Assembly (NCBI GenBank): GCA_946187475.1
Contig: CAMHRJ010000115.1
Coordinates: 1 to 7,049 of the forward strand
Source of the DNA: an uncultured Clostridia bacterium
Lineage (GTDB): Bacteria; Bacillota; Clostridia; Oscillospirales; Oscillospiraceae
DNA length: 7,049 nt
Reading direction: 5' to 3'
The translations under genes and the position numbers were made by a program. The notes under the pieces were generated by a model. The model was not told the origin of the DNA. It saw only the letters and a list, made by a program, of their open reading frames with translations, and made no database searches. Below are positions 1 to 5,945 of the stretch, one piece after another. The stretch's first letter is position 1. Every line of letters starts with the position of its first letter.

Positions 1-659
1 TAGATGATCCAGGTGATCAGCGCCCAGACCTCCTTGGGATCCCAGGTCCAGAAGGCGGACCAGGCCTGCTCGGCCCAGATGGCGCCGGTGAGGATGGTCA
101 CCGTCAGCAGCAGGAAGCCCACGGCGATGAGCCGGTAGGCCATATAGTCCATCTGGTGGAGGCGCTTTCCGTCGGAAGCATCCTTCCGCTCCAGCAGCAG
201 CCAGCGCAGTCCCGCGCCGCCGGCCAGGATGAAGCAGGAATAGCTGATGGCGGCAGAGCCGATGTGGAAGCCGAACCAGGCGCTGCGCAGCGCCGGCATC
301 AGTTCAGTGATCTCCCGGGGCTGGAGGGCGGCGTAGCTGAGGATCAGGAAGGCGGCGGGCATGGCGGCCACGGCGATCCAGTCGGCGTGGAACCGGGCGT
401 TCAGGATGATCATGATCAGCCCCACACCCCAGGCGAAGGCCGTGGCAAACTCGAACTGGTTGGCCAGGGGCAGCCGATGGGCCACGATGCCGCGGATGAC
501 GAGATAGACCGTATGGGCGGCGAAGCCCACCAGAAAGACGATCCAGGCGGCCTTGCGCAGGCCGGGCTTTTTGAAGCTGGTGCCCACAAACAGCAGCACC
601 GCGCCGAGGAAATACAGGACGATGGCGCCGAAGAACAGGACATTCATCAGGGTACTCAT
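1..659 (-). CDS. ccsA: CcsA/ResC-type cytochrome c biogenesis protein, C-terminus cut by window edge
   Basis: This is a polytopic membrane protein of system II cytochrome c maturation, which together with ResB moves heme across the membrane and joins it to apocytochromes. The visible 219 residues contain about six hydrophobic segments (roughly 6-27, 37-58, 72-88, 93-112, 128-150, 175-195). They are followed by the tryptophan-rich WWD heme-handling motif at about 195-212 (WAEQAW, FWTWDPKE, VW), the family hallmark. H132 in the WFGFH segment is a candidate heme ligand. Family members usually run to about 280-390 residues, so the last third lies outside the window. The ATG overlaps the resB stop as ATGA, and an AGGAGG site sits 7 bases upstream inside resB, so the two are probably translationally coupled. 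As part of the nrfA operon its likely client is NrfA. The family call is secure; ccsA versus resC is a naming choice. Confidence 0.92.
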   Translation of the reverse strand, partial: MSTLMNVLFFGAIVLYFLGAVLLFVGTSFKKPGLRKAAWIVFLVGFAAHTVYLVIRGIVAHRLPLANQFEFATAFAWGVGLIMIILNARFHADWIAVAAMPAAFLILSYAALQPREITELMPALRSAWFGFHIGSAAISYSCFILAGGAGLRWLLLERKDASDGKRLHQMDYMAYRLIAVGFLLLTVTILTGAIWAEQAWSAFWTWDPKEVWALITWII

Positions 660-1918
660 GGGGTTTCCTCCTCATTTTGATCTTGCACCTGCTTCCCCTC
701 CAGCAGCGCCTCCAGATGCAGACGCATGCCCTCGGGCTTGGGCCCGCCCACGGCATAGCCGGCGGGGCTGACCTTCACCAGCACGGGCTGGAGGAAGAAC
801 GTGATATAGAGTCCCACGGTCATCAGCGTGAAGGCCGCCAGAAGCAGGATGTTCACCACCGTGGGGGTGTGCTTGATGCGCAGGCCGGGGTAGTCGATGG
901 GGTCGTTGAAGGTGAACTTCATGCCGCCCACCTCGAATTCGTCCCCGGGAAAGGCCAGGGCGGAGATGTACTCGCCGTTTTCCGCCAGCTGGACCTGATA
1001 GATCGGGTCCTCATAGCTGCCCACCATGTTGTCGATGAGGGTGATGTTGCCGTCCTCCTCCAGGATGTAGCCGGGGTAGAGGGCGTCATACCAGAGACCG
1101 CTCCGGCCGTCCAGGGTGAGGAACACGCTCTCCGTGAGGGTGATGTCCTCCTTCCCGCCGGTGGCGAGGTTCTCCGCCGTGACGGAGCCCGCCGTGCCGT
1201 AGGTCTGCTGGTAGATCTTATAGGGCCCGAAGTGCATGGGGTAGTTGACCCGGATGCGCTCCACCTCGCTCTCCCGGCCGTCGGGCAGGGTCACGCGGAT
1301 CTCGCTGGAGTAGTCCAGGTCTCCGGTGTCGTTCTCGATGCGGAAGGACTCCACGGCGATCTGGGTGTCGTCGGGCATGGTGATGTGCTCCCCGGGCATA
1401 CAGGTCTCGTCCGTCACCGTGGGCAGATACAGCGCCATGGCGCCGAACACCACCGTCAGCAGGATGGCCAGATGGGTGATGAAGGTGCCGTAACGGCCAT
1501 AGAGCCGCTTGGAATAGACCACGCTCTCCCCCGCCGGGGCTGCCTTGCAGCGGAGATCCTTTTCCAGATAAGCTTTCAGCGTCTCCATCCCCGCGTCGGT
1601 GAGCCGGACCGCGTCCGGCAGCAGGCCCGTGCGCTGCACCAGACGCTTGTCCTTCACCAGCGCAACCACCCGCACCACGGAGCAGAGCGTGAGATTCACG
1701 CACAGCAGGGCCAGCAGCACGATGAAATACCAGCTCTCAAAGACGTTATCCAGCTGCAGAAACAGGATCGCCGGGTGGAACTGCTGGTAGGTCTGGGCAT
1801 AGAAGGCGATCTCCCGCTGCTGGGGGATCACAGAGCCCGCCACGGAGCACAGGGCGATCAGGATCAGGAGGATGATCCCGAAGCGCATGGAGCGCAGGAA
1901 ATTCCAGAGTTTTTTCAT
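656..1918 (-). CDS. resB: ResB/CcsB-type cytochrome c biogenesis protein
   Basis: This is a 420-residue membrane protein, partner of CcsA in system II heme attachment. The architecture is the ResB pattern: membrane segments at about 12-30, 62-85 and 145-166, a long extracytoplasmic domain (about 167-350), then a fourth segment at about 353-377 and a short cytoplasmic tail. Family-like features are H149 in the YGTFITH stretch of segment 3 and the NYPMHFGPYKIYQQ block near 225-238. The start chosen is the ATG giving MKKLWNFLRS, which has a GAGGA site a few bases upstream. An in-frame ATG six codons earlier lacks a ribosome binding site, and the frame further upstream runs through the terminator and into nrfA. 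The gene follows nrfA and overlaps ccsA by 4 bases. Its job is probably to keep heme reduced and presented during ligation to NrfA. Confidence 0.92.
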   Translation of the reverse strand: MKKLWNFLRSMRFGIILLILIALCSVAGSVIPQQREIAFYAQTYQQFHPAILFLQLDNVFESWYFIVLLALLCVNLTLCSVVRVVALVKDKRLVQRTGLLPDAVRLTDAGMETLKAYLEKDLRCKAAPAGESVVYSKRLYGRYGTFITHLAILLTVVFGAMALYLPTVTDETCMPGEHITMPDDTQIAVESFRIENDTGDLDYSSEIRVTLPDGRESEVERIRVNYPMHFGPYKIYQQTYGTAGSVTAENLATGGKEDITLTESVFLTLDGRSGLWYDALYPGYILEEDGNITLIDNMVGSYEDPIYQVQLAENGEYISALAFPGDEFEVGGMKFTFNDPIDYPGLRIKHTPTVVNILLLAAFTLMTVGLYITFFLQPVLVKVSPAGYAVGGPKPEGMRLHLEALLEGKQVQDQNEEETP

Positions 1919-1939
1919 GGTGTCCTCGTTCTTCATGAG

Positions 1940-1977
1940 AAAACCGGAGCCGTCTACGCATCGCAGACGGCTCGGTT
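1940..1977 (-). terminator. Hairpin between nrfA and resB (partial terminator)
   Basis: Arms GAGCCGTCT (1947-1955) and AGACGGCTC (1965-1973) pair perfectly over 9 bp around a 9-base loop. Outer AACC/GGTT pairs extend the stem past one bulged G. Reading on the minus strand it ends in only four Ts (GGTTTTCTC), and no separate promoter is evident before resB. It therefore looks like an intercistronic attenuator or an mRNA 3'-end stabiliser rather than a full stop. Confidence 0.65.
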
Positions 1978-1994
1978 CCATGTTTGGTTTTGGT

Positions 1995-3590
1995 TTACTT
2001 GAACATGCCCATGGCCTGCTCGGTGAGGGCTTCGGCCTTATCCAGGCAGTCATAGGTCAGGGCGGAGTTGTGGGCGCCGTTGGAGTTCTCCACGAACACG
2101 AAGTCCCAATAGAACTGCGCGTCCCGGGCCACCGCGCGGATGGCGTCCAGCTCGGCGTCGGTGTACTGCTCGCTGGCGATGGCGTCCGTCAGGGCAAAGT
2201 GCAGAGCCTCGATACCCTCGCCCACCTCGGTGGTGCGGGCGACCACGGCCTCTTCCAGGGCCTCGATCTCACCCACCAGGTTGGCGTGGCACTTGGAGCA
2301 GGTGTTGTTGATGAGCTCCTGATTTTCCAGCGGACTGGAGAGGAAGTGGTTCATGTAGGTCTCGCCGTTCTCGTTCACGGCCTCGGTCATGTGGCAGTCG
2401 GCGCAGGTGAACTTGCCCCGGTGGACACTGCCCTCACCCAGATAGGTCTCCATCTCCGGGTGCTGGACCTTGATCTCGCGGATGCCGGTGTTGGGGCTGG
2501 TGAAGTCGGCAAAGGGCTCGCCATCCACCAGAAGCTCGGTGTTGTAGTAGTTCAGGATCTCGTCGGGCGACATGGAGGCCAGGCTGTCATGGGGCAGCGT
2601 GGTGGCCTTGGTGTCGGGATCGAAGTAGTACTCCACGTGGCACTGGCCGCAGGCCAGGTTGGCCGCGTCGATCTCCGCAAAGTCCTCGCCCACGGAGTCG
2701 GTCAGATAGGCGTGGGTGATGACGATCTGGCCGGGATTGTCGCCGGGCTCGTTGGCGTGGCAGTTGTAGCAGCTCAGGGGCTCGTTGACCTGCTGCATCA
2801 CGTCCTCAAACTTCAGGGCATAGGCCGCGTCGCCCATGTTGTTGGTCATGACGGTGAAGTCCGGGGTCTTGCAGGTGAAGCAGTTGGCCAGGGGGTGGGG
2901 TCTCGCGGTGCCGGTGACGTCGTCGATGACGTACATGTGGCCGCGGGCGCTCTCATACTGCTTGGCAAAGCCATAGCCGTCGTAGAGGGTCTTCAGATAG
3001 GGGAACTGCTCCAGGTAGCTGTGGAATTCGCTGTTGTTCTCGTTGGACATCCAGGAGTTGTACTCATCCGGGTACTGCTCCGCCCAGTCGGCGGACTTGA
3101 TGATCTGGATGCCGGCGCCCTCTTCCACCTGCTGGGCGACCTGCTCCAGCTTCACGGTGCGCAGACCGAAGGCCTTGGTCTCGATGCCGGCATCCTTCAG
3201 GGCATTGACCACGGCGCTCCGCAGAGCCTCGGAGGTGATGGTGGCGCCGCTGACGGCGTCCGCGTTCAGATCCTGGCCGTCAAAGATGGCCTTGGGCAGC
3301 TGCTTCACGGCCACGGAGCCGATGCCCTCCGTCTCCTCCTCCGAGAGGACGCGGATCTGGTAGATGTTCTCGTTATCCGCCGTGACCTCTACGGTCACGG
3401 GGCCGTTGCGGCCGTCGGCAGTGCCCTGGACGGTGGCGGCAGCCGCGGGGATCTCCCCCGAGCGCACGCCCACGGTGGGGATGGTATGGGCGCTGACGAT
3501 GCTGAACACCAGCACGCACACCAGGAACAGACCGCACAGGATGCCTATGACATTGCTTCGCTTTTCTTTCTGCTCTCGATTCTCATACAT
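1995..3590 (-). CDS. nrfA: Ammonia-forming cytochrome c nitrite reductase (NrfA) with N-terminal FMN-binding domain
   Basis: NrfA reduces nitrite to ammonium with six electrons outside the membrane. This 531-residue protein has a membrane segment or uncleaved signal at about 14-34 and an FMN_bind-like domain at about 55-135. The domain ends in DAVSGATITS (111-120), the motif where ApbE-type flavin transferases attach FMN to a threonine. The catalytic domain runs from about 166 to 531. Five heme sites are visible: CFTCK 237-241 (lysine-ligated active-site heme, diagnostic for NrfA), CYNCH 274-278, CGQCH 314-318, CADCH 396-400 and CSKCH 431-435. Active-site and calcium residues match the family: R216 (RGH), E320-Y321 (VEYYF), and K374, Q376 and H377 (KVQH). 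The start at 3590 has GGAGG 8 bases upstream; an ATG at 3659 was rejected because it lies upstream of the inferred transcript start. Ordinary NrfA lacks the flavin domain and is usually paired with NrfH, which is absent here. A VSA sequence at 32-34 could allow signal peptidase cleavage, so anchoring is likely but not certain. Confidence 0.94.
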   Translation of the reverse strand: MYENREQKEKRSNVIGILCGLFLVCVLVFSIVSAHTIPTVGVRSGEIPAAAATVQGTADGRNGPVTVEVTADNENIYQIRVLSEEETEGIGSVAVKQLPKAIFDGQDLNADAVSGATITSEALRSAVVNALKDAGIETKAFGLRTVKLEQVAQQVEEGAGIQIIKSADWAEQYPDEYNSWMSNENNSEFHSYLEQFPYLKTLYDGYGFAKQYESARGHMYVIDDVTGTARPHPLANCFTCKTPDFTVMTNNMGDAAYALKFEDVMQQVNEPLSCYNCHANEPGDNPGQIVITHAYLTDSVGEDFAEIDAANLACGQCHVEYYFDPDTKATTLPHDSLASMSPDEILNYYNTELLVDGEPFADFTSPNTGIREIKVQHPEMETYLGEGSVHRGKFTCADCHMTEAVNENGETYMNHFLSSPLENQELINNTCSKCHANLVGEIEALEEAVVARTTEVGEGIEALHFALTDAIASEQYTDAELDAIRAVARDAQFYWDFVFVENSNGAHNSALTYDCLDKAEALTEQAMGMFK

Positions 3591-3643
3591 ATGCGTGTCC
3601 TCCGAAAAGGATATTCCGATCAGAATCCATATGGACACCAATC

Positions 3644-3656
3644 TAATGGTATTGTA
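3644..3656 (-). promoter_or_regulatory. Inferred nrfA promoter (-10 and start site)
   Basis: On the minus strand TACAAT (3656 down to 3651) matches the -10 consensus at 5 of 6 positions. The inferred transcription start is near 3644, giving a leader of about 54 bases. No good -35 lies at 17 bases spacing (CAACTT), which fits a promoter that depends on an activator bound at the palindrome 3678-3693. Confidence 0.6.
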
Positions 3657-3677
3657 CATGATAATCCCTTTTCAAGT

Positions 3678-3693
3678 TGTTGCACAGGCAACA
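3678..3693. promoter_or_regulatory. Crp/Fnr-type operator between nrfA and its regulator
   Basis: TGTTGC-ACAG-GCAACA is a perfect 6-4-6 palindrome, the usual layout of Crp/Fnr sites, though the half-site is neither the E. coli Fnr (TTGAT) nor the Crp (TGTGA) sequence. Its centre (3685.5) lies at -41.5 from the inferred nrfA start and about -42.5 from the inferred start of the divergent regulator gene. The protein bound is probably the product of 3759-4406. Confidence 0.7.
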
Positions 3694-3715
3694 TATTTCT
3701 TCGTTCCATCCGGCG

Positions 3716-3728
3716 TATAATACAGAAT
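3716..3728 (+). promoter_or_regulatory. Inferred promoter of the Crp/Fnr-family regulator gene
   Basis: TATAAT at 3716-3721 is a perfect -10 box with an inferred start near 3728 and a leader of about 31 bases. The -35 region (about 3693-3698, ATATTT) is poor. As with nrfA, the nearby palindrome could compensate, suggesting positive autoregulation. Confidence 0.6.
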
Positions 3729-3742
3729 GATCACAGGAGAAC

Positions 3743-3761
3743 GGGGAGGTGCTTTGCTTTG
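3743..3761 (+). promoter_or_regulatory. Ribosome binding site and TTG start codon of the regulator gene
   Basis: GGGGAGG (3743-3749) is followed after 9 bases by TTG (3759-3761), which opens a reading frame giving MDTFSNLPLFQGI, a typical Crp/Fnr N-terminus. No in-frame ATG or GTG lies near this position, so the ribosome binding site decides the start. Confidence 0.8.
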
Positions 3762-4406
3762 GATACCTTTTCCAACCTGCCGCTGTTTCAGGGCATCGGC
3801 GATGCCGACCGCGCAGCGCTGCTGGGCTGTCTGAAAACCTACAGCCGCGCATACAAGAAAGGCGAATTCATTCTGCTGGAGCAGGATCACATACAGGACG
3901 TGGGCATCGTGCGCACGGGCATGGTGCACATGCTCAAGGAGGACATCTGGGGCCATCTGACGCTGCTGGCCTACATGGGTCCGGGAGAGCTCTTCGGCGA
4001 GACCTTCGCCCTCTGCCCCGGCCGGGCCAGCCACGTGTCCTTCCAGGCGGCAGCAGACACGGAGGTGCTCTTCCTGCCCCTGGACCACGTGCTTACGCCC
4101 TGCAAAAAGCAGTGCGACTTTCACGCCGCAGTGTCCCGGAATCTCTGCACCATGCTGGGAGAGCGGAATCTCCAGCTGATGGAGAAGATCGAGATCGCCG
4201 CCAAAAGCTCTCTGCGGGAGAAGATCCTGGCCTATCTCTCCATCCAGGCCCAGAAGCAGGGCAGCAAATATATCACCGTGCCCTTAAACCGCACGGAGAT
4301 GGCCAGCTTCCTCCACGCCAACCGCAGCGCCATGACCCGGGAGCTGTCGGAGATGCAGGCCGACGGTCTCATCGAATTTGACGGGAACACCTTCGTGCTA
4401 AAATAA
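3759..4406 (+). CDS. Crp/Fnr-family transcriptional regulator
   Basis: This 215-residue DNA-binding regulator is divergent from nrfA and probably controls it. Residues about 8-115 form the cyclic-nucleotide-binding-like sensor fold, with the PGELFGE loop at 75-81. A dimerisation helix lies around 125-150, and a winged helix-turn-helix follows at about 151-213, with NRTEMASFLHANRSAMTREL at 177-196. The first 20 residues lack the cysteine cluster of E. coli Fnr. Six cysteines elsewhere (24, 86, 115, 119, 130 and none near the N-terminus otherwise) do not form an obvious iron-sulfur motif, so the signal is unknown; heme, NO or redox sensing as in HcpR-like relatives is only a possibility. The recognition helix aligns R189 and R194 with Crp R180 and R185, but S190 replaces Crp E181, consistent with an unusual half-site. 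The gene ends just before a strong terminator and is probably monocistronic. Confidence 0.92.
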   Translation: MDTFSNLPLFQGIGDADRAALLGCLKTYSRAYKKGEFILLEQDHIQDVGIVRTGMVHMLKEDIWGHLTLLAYMGPGELFGETFALCPGRASHVSFQAAADTEVLFLPLDHVLTPCKKQCDFHAAVSRNLCTMLGERNLQLMEKIEIAAKSSLREKILAYLSIQAQKQGSKYITVPLNRTEMASFLHANRSAMTRELSEMQADGLIEFDGNTFVLK

Positions 4407-4409
4407 AGC

Positions 4410-4439
4410 AAACCGCGCACCCCACCGGGTGCGCGGTTT
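4410..4439. terminator. Bidirectional terminator between the regulator and kinase genes
   Basis: Perfect 13-bp arms AAACCGCGCACCC (4410-4422) and GGGTGCGCGGTTT (4427-4439) enclose a 4-base loop, CACC. T-rich tracts follow in both directions (TTTCCGTTT on plus; TTTGCTTTATTTT on minus). It serves the convergent genes ending at 4406 and 4453. A near-copy with the same stem lies at 6919-6946. Confidence 0.9.
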
Positions 4440-4452
4440 CCGTTTGGAATGC

Positions 4453-5076
4453 TTATTGGAATTTCCGGCTGGCGATGTCCAGGATGATCTCCACGGTCGC
4501 GTCGATGCCGAAGACGCTGCTGTCGATCATGAAGTCGTGGGCGTCGCTGGAGCCCCAGACCGCGCCAGAGTAGTAGTTGAAGTACGCCCGGCGGGCTTTG
4601 TCCACCTGCTCCATCTTCTTTCGGGCCTCCTGGTCGGTGTCCAGATGGTAGAATTCCTTCACCCGGGGCAGCTTGAAAGCCTCCTGGGCATAAACATAGA
4701 GCCGCAGGACGTTGGGGTGGTCGGCCAGGATGGCGTTGGCCGCCCGACCGATGATGACGAAGGATTCCTCCTGGGCCAGCTTCTGGATCAAAGCCTTCTC
4801 CGCCAGATAGAGCCGGTCGGAGGCGGTATACTTGCTCATCATGGTGCCCGCCTCGGAGGCGAAGCCGTTTTTCTGGGGCGGCAGGATGTGGCCCGTCACC
4901 TTCTCCTCCAGCTTCGAGAGCTTCTCCGGATCCTGGTTGGTCTCCTCCGCCAGCTTTTCGATCAGGTTGCGGTCATAGAGGGTGATGCCATAGTGCTTCG
5001 CCAGCTTCTCGCCGATCTCATGCCCGCCGCTGCCGCACTCGCGGCCGATGGAAATGATCATGGGTTTCGCAGACAT
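4453..5076 (-). CDS. Cytidylate kinase-like family protein
   Basis: This 207-residue protein has a P-loop nucleoside monophosphate kinase fold of the cytidylate kinase-like family. An N-terminal strand leads into the phosphate-binding loop GRECGSGG (11-18), followed by EIGEKLAKHYG. YDRNLIEKLAE (34-44), the IIGRAANAIL stretch (108-117) and an arginine- and lysine-rich lid (ARKKMEQVDKARRAYFNYY, about 151-169) fit the family. It is distinct from the housekeeping Cmk, and the physiological substrate of such clostridial paralogues is not known to me. The ATG has AAGGAG about 8 bases upstream. Two GntR-type operators lie in its roughly 88-base leader, so it is probably controlled by the adjacent FCD regulator together with the lactate permease remnant. 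A metabolic or signalling role in that regulon is inference; the fold assignment is firm. Confidence 0.85.
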   Translation of the reverse strand: MSAKPMIISIGRECGSGGHEIGEKLAKHYGITLYDRNLIEKLAEETNQDPEKLSKLEEKVTGHILPPQKNGFASEAGTMMSKYTASDRLYLAEKALIQKLAQEESFVIIGRAANAILADHPNVLRLYVYAQEAFKLPRVKEFYHLDTDQEARKKMEQVDKARRAYFNYYSGAVWGSSDAHDFMIDSSVFGIDATVEIILDIASRKFQ

Positions 5077-5096
5077 AAGGATGCTCCTTTCTCTTT

Positions 5097-5110
5097 ATTG
5101 GTTGACCAAT
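5097..5110. promoter_or_regulatory. GntR/FadR-type operator 1 (kinase leader)
   Basis: ATTGGT-TG-ACCAAT is a perfect palindrome with a 2-base centre. It lies about +61 in the inferred kinase transcript and just upstream of its ribosome binding site. It shares its arms with three other sites in the window. Confidence 0.8.
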
Positions 5111-5145
5111 TTTAATTCTAAATTTTTTTGGTGGTGCCATAATAA

Positions 5146-5159
5146 ATTGGTTGACCATT
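5146..5159. promoter_or_regulatory. GntR/FadR-type operator 2 (kinase promoter)
   Basis: ATTGGT-TG-ACCATT has one arm mismatch against operator 1. Its centre is at about +12 from the inferred kinase transcription start, a position expected to block the promoter. The centre-to-centre distance to operator 1 is 49 bp. Confidence 0.8.
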
Positions 5160-5163
5160 TGTT

Positions 5164-5199
5164 CGACTGCAGTATAGCGCATCACAGAAAGATTGTCAA
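5164..5199 (-). promoter_or_regulatory. Promoter of the cytidylate kinase-like gene
   Basis: On the minus strand TTGACA (5199-5194) and TATACT (5176-5171) are separated by exactly 17 bases. The inferred start is near 5164. This is a strong housekeeping-sigma promoter with operator 2 placed immediately downstream, which suggests repression. Confidence 0.85.
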
Positions 5200-5200
5200 G

Positions 5201-5239
5201 AAAAAAATGATCTCCGGCGAAAAATAATCGTCGGAGATC
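5201..5239 (-). terminator. Terminator of the gntR gene
   Basis: Arms GATCTCCG (5209-5216) and CGGAGATC (5232-5239) form an 8-bp stem, followed on the minus strand by ATTTTTTT (down to 5201). The T-run ends one base before the -35 box of the kinase promoter, so terminator and promoter are packed end to end. Confidence 0.88.
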
Positions 5240-5256
5240 TGTGATTTGCCTTAAAA

Positions 5257-5943
5257 TCAGGTGTCGAAGTCCCGGGCAATGTAGACGAAATGGCGGTCCA
5301 GGGCTTCCTTCCCCATTTCGAGGTTCCCGGTGACCACTGCCTCCACCAGCTGCCGGTGGCAGGTCTGGAAGGACTCGAACTCCTCCGGGTTCTGGTCCCG
5401 AATCTGTCGGCGCACGTCCCGGATGAATCGGTTGATGACCCGGTTCAGGGCGGCGTAGTTGGCGATGACCAGGCGGTTGTGGGACATCTCCACCAGCGTG
5501 GCGTGGAGCATGCGGTCACACTCCGCCTGCTCCTCCTCGGTCTCCGCGTGGAGCAGGCCGTCCAGATGCTCCTGCAGCGCCCGTTTTCCCCGGGCGTCCG
5601 CGTTCCGCACCGCCAGCACCAGGGCCTGGCGCTCCACGGCATAGCGAAACTCCCGGATCTCGTCATAGCGCAGGTCGTCCAGGGCGTACATCATGGTCAG
5701 CACCTGGTCCAAAGTCTCGTCAAAGTGGCGGGCGATGTAGTTGCCGCTGCCCTGACGGCTCTCCACGATGCCGATGACCTCCAGCAGGCGGATGCCCTCC
5801 CGCACGGCGGTGCGGCTGATGTTCAGCTGCTGGGCAAGGTCCCGCTCCGCCGGCAGCCGGTCGTCCACCTTCAGCTTCCCCGCGAGGATCCGGGTCTCCA
5901 CATATTCAATTACCTTTTCGGAAGACTTTTCATTCGTATTCAT
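5257..5943 (-). CDS. FadR-subfamily GntR transcriptional regulator (FCD domain), LldR-like
   Basis: This 228-residue regulator has an N-terminal GntR winged helix-turn-helix (about 7-70; LPAERDLAQQLNISRTAVREG at 30-50 and the wing RQGSGNYI at 63-70). A C-terminal all-helical FCD ligand domain spans about 75-225. The FCD metal-binding set is present: D143, H147, H196 and H218. FCD regulators typically sense small organic acids, and LldR-type members control lactate permease genes. Its divergent neighbour is an lctP remnant, so a lactate-like effector is the best guess but not proven. The ATG at 5943 was chosen because a frame extension to a TTG at 6015 would run through its own promoter and an operator. 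It has no convincing Shine-Dalgarno sequence and lies only about 3 bases from the inferred transcript start. Its binding sites are probably the four ATTGGT-N2-ACCAAT palindromes nearby. Confidence 0.92.
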   Translation of the reverse strand: MNTNEKSSEKVIEYVETRILAGKLKVDDRLPAERDLAQQLNISRTAVREGIRLLEVIGIVESRQGSGNYIARHFDETLDQVLTMMYALDDLRYDEIREFRYAVERQALVLAVRNADARGKRALQEHLDGLLHAETEEEQAECDRMLHATLVEMSHNRLVIANYAALNRVINRFIRDVRRQIRDQNPEEFESFQTCHRQLVEAVVTGNLEMGKEALDRHFVYIARDFDT

Positions 5944-5945
5944 AG

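Noticed and set aside
677..2002. Plus-strand 441-codon open frame
   Set aside because: It is antisense to resB, its translation is rich in His/Gln/Asp/Gly without domain features, and it has no ribosome binding site or promoter.
3591..3659. Upstream ATG extending nrfA by 23 residues
   Set aside because: It lies upstream of the inferred transcript start and just after the -10 box. The ATG at 3590 has a strong GGAGG site and leads directly into a normal signal/anchor sequence.
1872..3700. Very long plus-strand open frames opposite nrfA and resB
   Set aside because: They are antisense to strongly supported genes with clear family motifs, have low-complexity Gly/Val/His-rich translations, and arise from the high GC third positions of the opposite strand. 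Only the last 215 codons of the longest one (from the TTG at 3759) form a real gene.
3759..4406. True Fnr with a [4Fe-4S] cluster
   Set aside because: There is no N-terminal cysteine triplet, and the scattered cysteines do not match the Fnr arrangement.
5128..5139. Possible fifth operator TTGGTGGTGCCA
   Set aside because: Only TTGG and CCA match; the arms are not symmetrical with the correct centre, so it is at best a weak half-site.
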